Positions 6,564-13,052 of a stretch of 15,045 nucleotides of DNA are shown in pieces (position 1 is the first letter of the stretch; every line of letters starts with the position of its first letter). The notes beneath the pieces were generated by a model that made no database searches, had not been told where the DNA came from, and worked only from the letters and a program-made list of their open reading frames with translations. Made by a program: the position numbers and the translations under genes. The DNA is taken from positions 1 to 15,045 of the forward strand of contig DMBB01000327.1 of assembly GCA_003446295.1 (NCBI GenBank). The letters run 5' to 3'. The stretch comes from Erysipelotrichaceae bacterium. GTDB taxonomy: Bacteria; Bacillota_I; Bacilli_A; Erysipelotrichales; Erysipelotrichaceae.

Positions 6564-7871
6564 TCAGAATGCAGGGATCAGAGTCATCGTGCAGATAACA
6601 GAGACGACACAGATGATCAGAGAAGGCAGCCAGCCCATCTTGAGCAGGTCTTTCTGGTCGTATCCGCCGGCGCCCATCATCAGAGGTACGGTAGCTGTCG
6701 CAGACGGTGTCAGGAAGGCTGTCAGGCAGGCAGCCTGGAGAAGTACCAGTGGTCCAACAGGGTTGCAGCCAAGAGACTCGCAGGTCAGGATAACGATCGG
6801 GATAAAGATGTTCTGTACAGACTGGTTCTGCATGAACTGAGTCAGAATGAACGGGATGATGAAGAATGCAGCACCGATAATATAACCGTTTGTTGTTCCG
6901 CCAAGTGCTGACGCAAGTCCATTACCGATCAGATCACCAAGTCCGCAGGCAACCATTGCGCCGCCGACAGACAAAGCAGCGATAAGCATTAATACGATCT
7001 GGAAAGGAACAGCCTGTGTAGCTTCTTTCGGTGTCAGGACACCAAGGACGATTTCAAGAACAGCACCGGTCATGGCAACCTGCCAGTTCGCAAGACCAAG
7101 TTTGGATGCGAAGACAAGTCCAAGTGTTGTCAGAGCGAACAGGAAGTAACCAAGGAATTCCTGTGTCGGAGGAAGTGCTTCTTTTTCCGCTACGCCTCTG
7201 CCTTTGGCTGTGGAGCCTTCGATCGGATTTGTAGGCTGGTCCGGGGATGTTTTCGGAGCGATGAAGATCGCATAGAGAATGATAATGATCGCAGAAAGGA
7301 TACGGCCTTTGAACGGATCCAGCAGCTGCATTGTGTAATCCGTATATGCATAGGATTCCAGATAACCGTTCTGTGTTGCGAACATAACTGCGCCGCTTCC
7401 GACAGGAAGAACACCGCAGGTACCGACAACGACCAGGCCCATGGCGAACATTGCCTTGGAAGGAGATACACCTGCAGCTTCACAGCTTGCGGCAAGCATC
7501 GGTGAGAGGATCGTGAAGACCGCTACCGGGCTGGGAATCAGGTTGGAGAGCAGGAAGGTAACAAGCAGGTAACCAGCCATCATAACGGTAAAGTTACCGC
7601 CGGCAATCTTAAGAACGAGGTTGGATAATTTCTTAACCGCCTGGGTTCTGTTGAAGCCTGCCGATACGATGAACATGCCGGTAATAAGCAGAACGTTGGC
7701 ATTGGCGAAGTTGCCGAGAACCTGTTTGGGATCAACTAATCCGGACCAGGCGGTTAGGATGATCGCACACAAAGCGACGACGCCGTTTGTTGTTTTGAGC
7801 TGTTTTGCGAAGACATATCCGCCGATCAGGAAGACGAATAAGCCAAGACAGATGTACATTTGAGTTGTCAT
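6564..7871 (-). CDS. SLC13/DASS-type (ion transporter superfamily) anion permease
   Basis: Polytopic membrane protein of 435 aa, hydrophobic almost throughout, with roughly 11-12 membrane segments and one polar cytoplasmic-type loop near the middle (about 215-240, rich in Pro, Gly, Lys and Glu). Two pseudo-symmetric half motifs are visible: SNLIPSPVAVFTILSPM in the first half and FLTPSATATVPLMMGAGGY in the second. They correspond to the SNT signature regions of divalent-anion:sodium symporters, here altered to SNL and SAT. The start is set at ATG 7871 because GAAAGGGG (7887-7880) lies 8 nt upstream; an ATG at 7889 would add six residues but lies inside the Shine-Dalgarno region. First gene of the operon with the hydrolase and dehydratase, so a carboxylate such as a sugar acid is the likely cargo. 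The family is supported; the substrate is inferred from neighbours. Confidence 0.82.
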   Translation of the reverse strand: MTTQMYICLGLFVFLIGGYVFAKQLKTTNGVVALCAIILTAWSGLVDPKQVLGNFANANVLLITGMFIVSAGFNRTQAVKKLSNLVLKIAGGNFTVMMAGYLLVTFLLSNLIPSPVAVFTILSPMLAASCEAAGVSPSKAMFAMGLVVVGTCGVLPVGSGAVMFATQNGYLESYAYTDYTMQLLDPFKGRILSAIIIILYAIFIAPKTSPDQPTNPIEGSTAKGRGVAEKEALPPTQEFLGYFLFALTTLGLVFASKLGLANWQVAMTGAVLEIVLGVLTPKEATQAVPFQIVLMLIAALSVGGAMVACGLGDLIGNGLASALGGTTNGYIIGAAFFIIPFILTQFMQNQSVQNIFIPIVILTCESLGCNPVGPLVLLQAACLTAFLTPSATATVPLMMGAGGYDQKDLLKMGWLPSLIICVVSVICTMTLIPAF

Positions 7872-7967
7872 GTGATTTGCCCCTTTCATTTTTTCGTGAA
7901 ACTCTTCTGTTTACATCTGCAATATAGCGGATGGACAGGATCCCGCGAAATTCTAATATTCAGCAAA

Positions 7968-7981
7968 TGAAAGCGTTAACA
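7968..7981 (+). promoter_or_regulatory. Catabolite-responsive element (cre) for CcpA
   Basis: TGAAAGCGTTAACA matches the CcpA cre consensus TGWAANCGNTNWCA at all fixed positions. It lies about 97-110 nt upstream of the permease start and upstream of the regulator promoter. Glucose repression of the catabolic operon through CcpA-HPr(Ser-P) is the expected consequence. Confidence 0.75.
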
Positions 7982-8070
7982 TCAGCCGTAAACATTCACT
8001 TAAGCAATATTCTGCCTGTTTGAATGATCAAAAAATCCAAATATTTTACCTGTCGGATGATGGTATGCTA

Positions 8071-8098
8071 TTGATATCAAAAACAGTTTATTTATAAA
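8071..8098 (+). promoter_or_regulatory. Sigma-A-type promoter of the AraC-family regulator
   Basis: TTGATA (8071-8076), a 16-nt spacer and TATAAA (8093-8098) each match the consensus at five of six bases. Transcription would start near 8105, giving a leader of about 97 nt that contains the CAGTAAA repeats and the second 15-bp repeat. Confidence 0.7.
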
Positions 8099-8122
8099 CA
8101 GCATCGGTCTTCTGAAAAACCG

Positions 8123-8149
8123 CAGTAAAAGACGACTTGAGACAGTAAA
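8123..8149 (+). repeat. CAGTAAA direct repeat at 20-bp spacing
   Basis: CAGTAAA occurs at 8123-8129 and 8143-8149, so the same bases recur after two helical turns. AraC-family dimers commonly bind direct half-sites about 21 bp apart. The position downstream of the regulator promoter would suit autorepression. The repeat is short and could be chance. Confidence 0.35.
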
Positions 8150-8189
8150 GAATATCCGAATATTTTACAGGTGGAAAATGTTTGGATTC

Positions 8190-8194
8190 GGGAG
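8190..8194 (+). promoter_or_regulatory. Ribosome-binding site that sets the AraC-type start
   Basis: GGGAG lies 7 nt before ATG 8202, the ideal distance. The earlier in-frame ATG at 8178 has AGGTGG only 3 nt away, so 8202 is the better start. Confidence 0.6.
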
Positions 8195-8201
8195 AAAAAA
8201 G

Positions 8202-9128
8202 ATGACAAAATATCAGATGACATGGTCCGAAGATAATATCAAAGTCGAATGTTATGCGCATCAGGTCACGAATTTCCGCTACCACTGGCATCAGGATGAC
8301 TTTGAACTGAATATTCTTCTGCATGGAAAACAGCATTTCTTCCAGGGAACGGATGTTTACGATCTGGAAGAGAACGATGTGGTCCTCATCAATCCCAATG
8401 TCGGTCATGCGTCATATTGTGATCCGGAAGGAACGATCGCACTGATCCTTCATTTTTCTTCCGATTCACTGAAAAAAATCATGAAGAACGGACAGAAACT
8501 GCGCTTTCTGAACTGTCATTCCGATCAGGAAAACAGGAATGATCTGTCCTATAAACGGATCCGGATGTACACAGCACAGATTCAGTATTATCTCTACCGG
8601 GGAGACCCCTTCTCCATGTACGCAGCCAAGGCAAGCATGGAAATGCTGATGGCGACATTATGCACGATGTTTGATACACGGGAGGACAGGTCCGGACAGG
8701 AAGTGGATGAAGAAACACAGGAGATCATGAAAACAGTGATCAGATATCTGGATGTCCATTATCCGGAAAAGATCACCCTTGAAGAGATCGCCGGCATGAC
8801 AGGCTATAACCGTACTTATATTTCCACCCTCTTTCATCAGACCCTCGGCATCCGTTTCTATGATTATCTGATGCGTCTGCGCCTGCAGAAAGCGATCAAG
8901 GAACTTGTTACGACAGATAAGCCTCTGACGGAGATCGCACTGTACAATGGTTTTTCCGACCTGAAATCATTCAACACAAGATTCCGGGAGATGCTGAAAA
9001 TACTGCCATCTGAATACAGAATGAAAATGGATCAGAGTCTTGTTTCTCCGGAGTACTATGATATCTTGTCGATCCCTGCTTCAGAGCCGCTGATCATGGG
9101 AAAACTGGAAGAATATATGAAGATATAA
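8202..9128 (+). CDS. AraC-family transcriptional regulator
   Basis: A 308-aa DNA-binding regulator with the standard two-part layout. Residues about 15-90 form the cupin-like sensing domain (HWHQDDFELNILLHGK for the typical HxHxxxEI pattern; LEENDVVLINPNVGHA for its second strand pair). The C-terminal 175-275 region carries two helix-turn-helix motifs: ITLEEIAGMTGYNRTYISTLF (191-211) and PLTEIALYNGFSDLKSFNTR (241-260, the family's conserved AxxxGFxDxxxFxxxFR pattern). A tail of about 30 residues follows. It is transcribed divergently from the permease-hydrolase-dehydratase operon and most likely activates it on sensing the transported acid or a metabolite; that target is inferred from position. 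A 24-bp longer reading from ATG 8178 is possible but has a worse ribosome-binding site. Confidence 0.9.
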   Translation: MTKYQMTWSEDNIKVECYAHQVTNFRYHWHQDDFELNILLHGKQHFFQGTDVYDLEENDVVLINPNVGHASYCDPEGTIALILHFSSDSLKKIMKNGQKLRFLNCHSDQENRNDLSYKRIRMYTAQIQYYLYRGDPFSMYAAKASMEMLMATLCTMFDTREDRSGQEVDEETQEIMKTVIRYLDVHYPEKITLEEIAGMTGYNRTYISTLFHQTLGIRFYDYLMRLRLQKAIKELVTTDKPLTEIALYNGFSDLKSFNTRFREMLKILPSEYRMKMDQSLVSPEYYDILSIPASEPLIMGKLEEYMKI

Positions 9129-9130
9129 AA

Positions 9131-9156
9131 AGGATGCAGCGTCATGGCTGCATCTT
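9131..9156. terminator. Bidirectional terminator between the AraC-type gene and the HAD gene
   Basis: The core stem is GATGCAGC (9133-9140) with GCTGCATC (9147-9154), extended by two further pairs. On the minus strand it is followed by a TTTTT run (9130-9127 and neighbours), so it is strongest for the HAD/nucleotidase operon that ends at 9170. The plus-strand tail is weaker. Confidence 0.75.
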
Positions 9157-9169
9157 GTGCTTATAAGGT

Positions 9170-9967
9170 TCAATCGATCAGTTTGAAGTGTTTCAGAGCT
9201 GTTACGATACCGTCCTGTTCACATTCATCCGTAATGTAGTCAGCGTGACTTTTGACACGTTCATTGGCATTGCCCATGGCTACGCCGATCGCGGCGTATT
9301 CAAGCATCGTGATATCGTTTCCTCCATCACCGAATGCCATGGATTCTTCACGGCTGATCCCGAAGCGGTCAAGCATCTTCTGAATACCGACATCCTTTCC
9401 TCCATCAGCAGGAATAATGTCCGCAAAATCGGGTGTCCATCTTGCACTCTTGAGTCCCGGTGCATGTGCTACAAACTCAGCATCCATTTCCTCCGGAATA
9501 TAGGGACATATCATATAAGTAGGATGTGTCAGAGCACGGACAGGATCGTCGATCGGCGTCATGCGTTCTGTCTTTCCGATAGAGGAAAGATAGTTGTATG
9601 TGCGCTGATTGAATTTCAGATCATAGCTGTATGTTTTCTCATGGAATGTGCAGCAGAAATCTGCTGTTTCTTTCAGCCAGGGAACAAGTTTCTCAAGAGC
9701 CTCAACAGGCATTGTTTTTTCGTAGAACGGTTCTCTGTCTGCTCCCATGCAGCACTGACCGTTGAACATGACATAGCCATCCCATGGAAATGCATTGAAT
9801 GAATCATCCAGAAGTGACAGCTGCATCGGCGGTCTGCCTGAAGAAATAAACAGTTTGATGCCGTTTTTCTGCGCCTTGTGAAGTGCTTCAATGACTGTAT
9901 CGGTAATCTTTCTGGTCTTCATGGAAACCAGCGTGCCGTCTATATCAAAGAAAATAGCTTTGATCAT
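9170..9967 (-). CDS. Cof-type HAD-superfamily phosphatase (class IIB cap)
   Basis: Cytoplasmic Mg2+-dependent phosphatase of 265 aa, probably acting on sugar phosphates or nucleotide-type phosphate esters. All four HAD motifs are visible: DIDGT (8-12; nucleophile Asp8, acid/base Asp10), ISSGRP (41-46), Lys191 in the GGKDVGIQ segment (189-196) and GDGGNDITML (213-222). The type IIB cap fills about 85-185. The start is placed at ATG 9967 because GAGG (9977-9974) lies 6 nt upstream and the protein then begins MIKAIFFDIDGT, the family norm. An in-frame ATG at 9979 overlaps the upstream stop as ATGA but has no Shine-Dalgarno. Second gene of an operon with the 5'-nucleotidase. Substrate is not deducible, because Cof-type enzymes are promiscuous. 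Confidence 0.9.
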   Translation of the reverse strand: MIKAIFFDIDGTLVSMKTRKITDTVIEALHKAQKNGIKLFISSGRPPMQLSLLDDSFNAFPWDGYVMFNGQCCMGADREPFYEKTMPVEALEKLVPWLKETADFCCTFHEKTYSYDLKFNQRTYNYLSSIGKTERMTPIDDPVRALTHPTYMICPYIPEEMDAEFVAHAPGLKSARWTPDFADIIPADGGKDVGIQKMLDRFGISREESMAFGDGGNDITMLEYAAIGVAMGNANERVKSHADYITDECEQDGIVTALKHFKLID

Positions 9968-9975
9968 AAGGTTCC

Positions 9976-11496
9976 TCATCGGATAATGTGAATATTGCTG
10001 ACAGGTTCAAATGAAATGTGATGGTGTTCCCGGATATAGTCCGCCAGAATATCGATAATGGATTTCCGGATATCGTTTACCATCGGACATCTTGAAATGA
10101 AGTCATACCCGCCCTTTCCGGAAGCGCGGTAACTGTTGATCGCCAGGGTGAACTCCATATCATCTGTGACCGGCTGAGACTGATATGTCAGATCCGTGAT
10201 CCGCTCACCGACATCGTTCGATACTTTGATCGTATAATCGACCCCGTCAATCATGTCGTAGTTATAGTACTTCGGCGACGGTTTATCAAATGCAGGAGAC
10301 ACCACTACAGCATCATTGCGGATGCTCCAGAAGGCTGCGCTGTTTTCGAGCAGCTGTTTCAGGATCCTGCCGTTGATCTTCTTTACGATCAGGGTGTTCG
10401 GATAGAGATATGTATTGACCAGGTCACGCATACTGATATCATGATGGAAGCCTGCCGCATTGGAATGGAGTGCTGTCATTGACAGCTGTGCGCCTGTCAC
10501 TTCCATCTGTACCTGATTAATAAAGGTCACTGCCTGGGATTTATGTACTCTGGCATCCAGCTGATCAGTGATCATGAGATCGCCGGCACAGGTGCCGAGC
10601 GGTTCATCCAGCCAGTTCTGGCATTCCTCTTCCTGTTTCCGGATCAGATCAAGGAGTTCTTCATCTGCGTCTGCATCAGCCTTCAGCAGTCGAGGCTCGA
10701 TCGTATGCGTATCTGTGTAAATATCGATGCATGCCAGCTCTTTGCCGCAGGATGCAGGCTGGATATAAACCTTATTGAATTTGGTTCCGCACATGGAACT
10801 GTGCTGATGACCTGTGATCAGCACATCAATGCCGCTGATCTCTTTCAGGATACGGTATCCTTCATTTTCGCCGTTCAGTGATTCTGTCGGATAACCTCCG
10901 GCAAGATCCCTTTCAAAGCCTCCATGGTAGACACAGATAATGTAGTCCGGGCGTTCCATGTCTTTCAGCAGCTCGACAGTGCGTTTTGCTGTGTCAAATG
11001 CACTCCTGAATTTGCATCCTTTGATAGATGCGGCATTCACCCATCTGGGGATGTTCTGCGTTGTCAGTCCGAATATTGCGACCTTGGTATTGCCGAACTG
11101 CCTGATCACATATGTCGGGCCAAAATGTTTGTTCCGGTAATCCATGTTGGAAGTGATGCAGGGAACATCTACATATTCAAGGTGTTTTTCCAGTGCTTTC
11201 ATGCCATGGTCAAAGTCATGGTTTCCAAGATTTACATAATCATATCCGATCTTTTTCATCACAATTGAAGCGGGTGAGATGTCATCGGAATGATAACGGC
11301 TGTGATGATATAAAAGAGCGGAGCCCTCCAGAACATCTCCGTTATCGATCAGGAGCGTATTCTGGTCTTTCAAAGCCTGGATCAGTGTGTTCAATCGTGC
11401 CAGTCCCAGCTCTCTGGGATTGTTGTCAGCATAATTATGCGGAAAGATGTATCCGTGTATATCGCTGGTTGCGAGGATCCTGATTCTGTTTGCCAT
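9976..11496 (-). CDS. UshA-type 5'-nucleotidase / cyclic-nucleotide phosphodiesterase without a signal peptide
   Basis: A two-domain metallophosphoesterase of 506 aa. The N-terminal calcineurin-like domain carries the dimetal ligands SDIHG (11-15), GDVLEGS (53-59), GNHDFDHG (91-98), H191 (VYHGG) and GHQHS (229-233). The C-terminal 5'-nucleotidase substrate domain follows from about 300, with FINQVQME and a YNYDMIDGVDYTI segment where the family binds the base and ribose. UshA, YfkN and similar enzymes are normally exported, but this one begins MANRIRILATSDIHG with no hydrophobic leader, sortase motif or anchor, so it should act in the cytoplasm on nucleoside monophosphates or cyclic nucleotides. 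GGAG 6 nt before ATG and a promoter upstream support the start. The stop region overlaps the HAD gene's leader, consistent with coupled expression. Confidence 0.9.
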   Translation of the reverse strand: MANRIRILATSDIHGYIFPHNYADNNPRELGLARLNTLIQALKDQNTLLIDNGDVLEGSALLYHHSRYHSDDISPASIVMKKIGYDYVNLGNHDFDHGMKALEKHLEYVDVPCITSNMDYRNKHFGPTYVIRQFGNTKVAIFGLTTQNIPRWVNAASIKGCKFRSAFDTAKRTVELLKDMERPDYIICVYHGGFERDLAGGYPTESLNGENEGYRILKEISGIDVLITGHQHSSMCGTKFNKVYIQPASCGKELACIDIYTDTHTIEPRLLKADADADEELLDLIRKQEEECQNWLDEPLGTCAGDLMITDQLDARVHKSQAVTFINQVQMEVTGAQLSMTALHSNAAGFHHDISMRDLVNTYLYPNTLIVKKINGRILKQLLENSAAFWSIRNDAVVVSPAFDKPSPKYYNYDMIDGVDYTIKVSNDVGERITDLTYQSQPVTDDMEFTLAINSYRASGKGGYDFISRCPMVNDIRKSIIDILADYIREHHHISFEPVSNIHIIR

Positions 11497-11525
11497 AGAA
11501 ATCTCCGTTTCTGTTGAGTGCCAAT

Positions 11526-11554
11526 ATTATAAAATGATGCTCAGTGATTCACAA
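11526..11554 (-). promoter_or_regulatory. Promoter of the 5'-nucleotidase / HAD operon
   Basis: On the minus strand, TTGTGA (11554-11549), a 17-nt spacer and a perfect TATAAT (11531-11526) form a sigma-A-like promoter. The start point near 11519 leaves a leader of about 20 nt before the nucleotidase ATG. Confidence 0.65.
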
Positions 11555-11629
11555 GAAATACATGAATGCCGGGCAGATATTCTGATGAAAGAATGATCTC
11601 TGTCAAAGAATTGCTGTACATAATCATTA

Positions 11630-11635
11630 TATAAT
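11630..11635 (+). promoter_or_regulatory. Candidate -10 box of the P1 peptidase operon
   Basis: A perfect TATAAT lies 28 nt before the peptidase start. No good -35 is found at 16-18 nt; TTGCTG at 11611-11616 is only 13 nt away. The gap between this operon and the divergent nucleotidase operon contains nothing else I recognise except a TTGACA on the minus strand (11606-11601) with a poor -10. Confidence 0.45.
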
Positions 11636-11663
11636 ATGGATGTAGAGAAAAAGGTGGACGATT

Positions 11664-12626
11664 ATGAACAGTCAGGTATTGAAGGAAATCAGCATCAATG
11701 AAATAGAAGGCTTTTCGATTGGAAATGCGGAATTGACAGATGCAGGGACAGGATGCACCGTGATCCTGGCGGAAGGCGGCGCAGTAACAGGTCTGGATGT
11801 CAGAGGCGGCGGCCCTGCTTCCAGGGAATCCGCTCTGCTGAATCCTCTGGCTGCCAATGACAGCGTCAATGCTGTACTGCTGTCGGGAGGCAGTGCTTTC
11901 GGTCTTGACGCGGCTGCAGGCGTCATGAAATATCTGGAAGAACGCAATACAGGATTCCCGACAGCGTATGGCGTCGTACCGATCGTATGCGCATCATGTT
12001 TGTTTGATCTTCCTGTAGGAAGAGCGGATGTCAGGCCGGATGCGGCGCTGGGATATCAGGCTTGTGAGAATGCGGGACATTTTGAGGAAGGCAATCACGG
12101 CGCAGGAACTGGCGCATCCTGCGGCAAAGCGATGGGCATGGAATATGCAATGAAATCCGGACTCGGAGTTTATGCCGTACAGGTCGGAGAACTCAAGGTA
12201 GGCGCTGTCGTTGCGGCGAATCCCTTCGGTACGATCTATGACCATGAAACAGGCAGACCGGTTGCCGGGATCAAGGATCACGACGGCAATTTCATCGACA
12301 GCGAAGATGTCCTGTTCGCCATAGCAGAGAAATTCAATGCGTTTACGGATAATACGACCATCGGAGCGATCTTGACGAACGGAATATTCAATAAAGCGGA
12401 ACTGTGCAAGATAGCCGGTATGGCGCATGACGGTCTTGCCCGTGCGATCCGCCCTGTCCATACAATGTTTGACGGGGATTCCGTATACGCCATGAGCAAA
12501 GGCACGGTCAAAGCAGATATCAATGTCGTCGGCGCGATCGCTGCGAAAGTGATGGCAGAAGCCATCAAGCGTGCCGCGCTGAAGGCAGAAAGCGCATATG
12601 GATTAAGAGGTGCTGGAAATGAGTGA
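11664..12626 (+). CDS. P1-family (S58/DmpA) self-processing aminopeptidase or amide hydrolase
   Basis: An N-terminal-nucleophile-type hydrolase of 320 aa, related to DmpA, BapA and the nylon oligomer hydrolase NylC. These are made as one chain and cleave themselves into two subunits. Characteristic blocks are DVRGGGPASRE (45-55), LSGGSAFGLDAAAGV (73-87), the GAGTGASCGKAMG stretch (146-158), and NTTIGAILTNG (230-240) followed by MAHDGLARAIRPVHTMFDGD (253-272). By analogy with NylC, autocleavage should fall between Asn230 and Thr231, freeing Thr231 as nucleophile. There is no signal peptide, so it is cytoplasmic. Shine-Dalgarno AAGGTGG (11651-11657) is 6 nt from ATG. The gene overlaps the next one by 8 nt, which marks an operon. 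Whether it acts on peptides with D- or beta-residues or on other amides cannot be read from sequence. Confidence 0.92.
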   Translation: MNSQVLKEISINEIEGFSIGNAELTDAGTGCTVILAEGGAVTGLDVRGGGPASRESALLNPLAANDSVNAVLLSGGSAFGLDAAAGVMKYLEERNTGFPTAYGVVPIVCASCLFDLPVGRADVRPDAALGYQACENAGHFEEGNHGAGTGASCGKAMGMEYAMKSGLGVYAVQVGELKVGAVVAANPFGTIYDHETGRPVAGIKDHDGNFIDSEDVLFAIAEKFNAFTDNTTIGAILTNGIFNKAELCKIAGMAHDGLARAIRPVHTMFDGDSVYAMSKGTVKADINVVGAIAAKVMAEAIKRAALKAESAYGLRGAGNE

Positions 12627-13026
12627 ATATCGTGACCGTGCAGTACAGCTCAGAGCGACGATCGAACCGCATTACAACTGCTGTGCTTCCGTTGTCATTC
12701 CCTTTGCCGGGAAGGCAGAGATCCCGGAGGAGGCGCTTATGCGTATTACAGCGAACTTCCGGCGCGGTATGAGAAACGGCGGAAGATGCGGCGCAGTGTG
12801 CGGCGGGATCATGGTGCTGGGAATGTTCGGGATCACGGATGATGAAACGATCAGCCGGTACTATGAGACTCTGAACCGTTCGCATCATCATATGCTGAAC
12901 TGCAGTGAGCTGCTGAAAGATTTCCGGGAAGATGATCCTTCCAGAAAGCCGTTCTGCGATGGACTTGTATATGAAGTGATCGGGATCGTTGAAGATATCC
13001 TGAAAGAAAAAGAAGTTCTGCAATGA
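12619..13026 (+). CDS. C_GCAxxG_C_C family cysteine-motif protein
   Basis: A small (135 aa) protein of the family named for its cysteine pattern, thought to be redox-active or metal-binding but of undefined function. The pattern here is C21-C22 (YNCCASV), CGAVCGG (57-63), C95 (MLNCSELL) and C113 (KPFCDGL), with GMRNGGRCGAV matching the family's glycine-rich approach to the central motif. The start is placed at ATG 12619, with AAGAGGTG (12605-12612) 6 nt upstream. A GTG at 12610 would add three residues. It overlaps the P1 peptidase end by 8 nt and is followed directly by the aldo/keto reductase. An electron-transfer or thiol role beside the reductase is plausible but unproven. Confidence 0.85.
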   Translation: MSEYRDRAVQLRATIEPHYNCCASVVIPFAGKAEIPEEALMRITANFRRGMRNGGRCGAVCGGIMVLGMFGITDDETISRYYETLNRSHHHMLNCSELLKDFREDDPSRKPFCDGLVYEVIGIVEDILKEKEVLQ

Positions 13027-13052
13027 TAAAAATAATTCAGAGGAGACCGGAT

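Larger units (their letters stand above)
8035..8168 (+). repeat. Direct repeat pair flanking the regulator promoter (operator candidates)
   Basis: ATCCAAATATTTTAC (8035-8049) recurs as ATCCGAATATTTTAC (8154-8168), 14 of 15 identical and 119 bp apart. The first copy is just upstream of the -35 box and the second is in the leader of the AraC-type gene, near its ribosome-binding region. The arrangement resembles looping operators of AraC-family regulators. Binding is inferred. Confidence 0.6.
7872..8201. promoter_or_regulatory. Divergent control region between the permease operon and the AraC-type regulator
   Basis: This 330-bp AT-rich gene-free region holds a cre box (7968-7981), a good plus-strand promoter (8071-8098), a 15-bp direct repeat (8035-8049 and 8154-8168, one mismatch) and a second direct repeat, CAGTAAA, spaced 20 bp (8123-8129 and 8143-8149). 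For the minus operon I see only a weak promoter: TATATT around 7928-7923 on the minus strand with no good -35. That fits an activator-dependent promoter. Confidence 0.7.

Noticed and set aside
4502..6598. Plus-strand open frames (4502-5203 and 5930-6598) opposite the dehydratase and hydrolase
   Set aside because: They lie wholly over genes with complete catalytic motifs, and their translations resemble no protein family.
7908..7994. Inverted TGTTTAC / GTAAACA pair in the control region
   Set aside because: Seven-base arms 73 bp apart in AT-rich DNA are expected by chance, and no third copy is seen.
11578..11606. Perfect minus-strand TTGACA as a second nucleotidase promoter
   Set aside because: The sequence 17-18 bases on (AGAATA/GAATAT) is a poor -10 box, and a better promoter lies closer to the gene.
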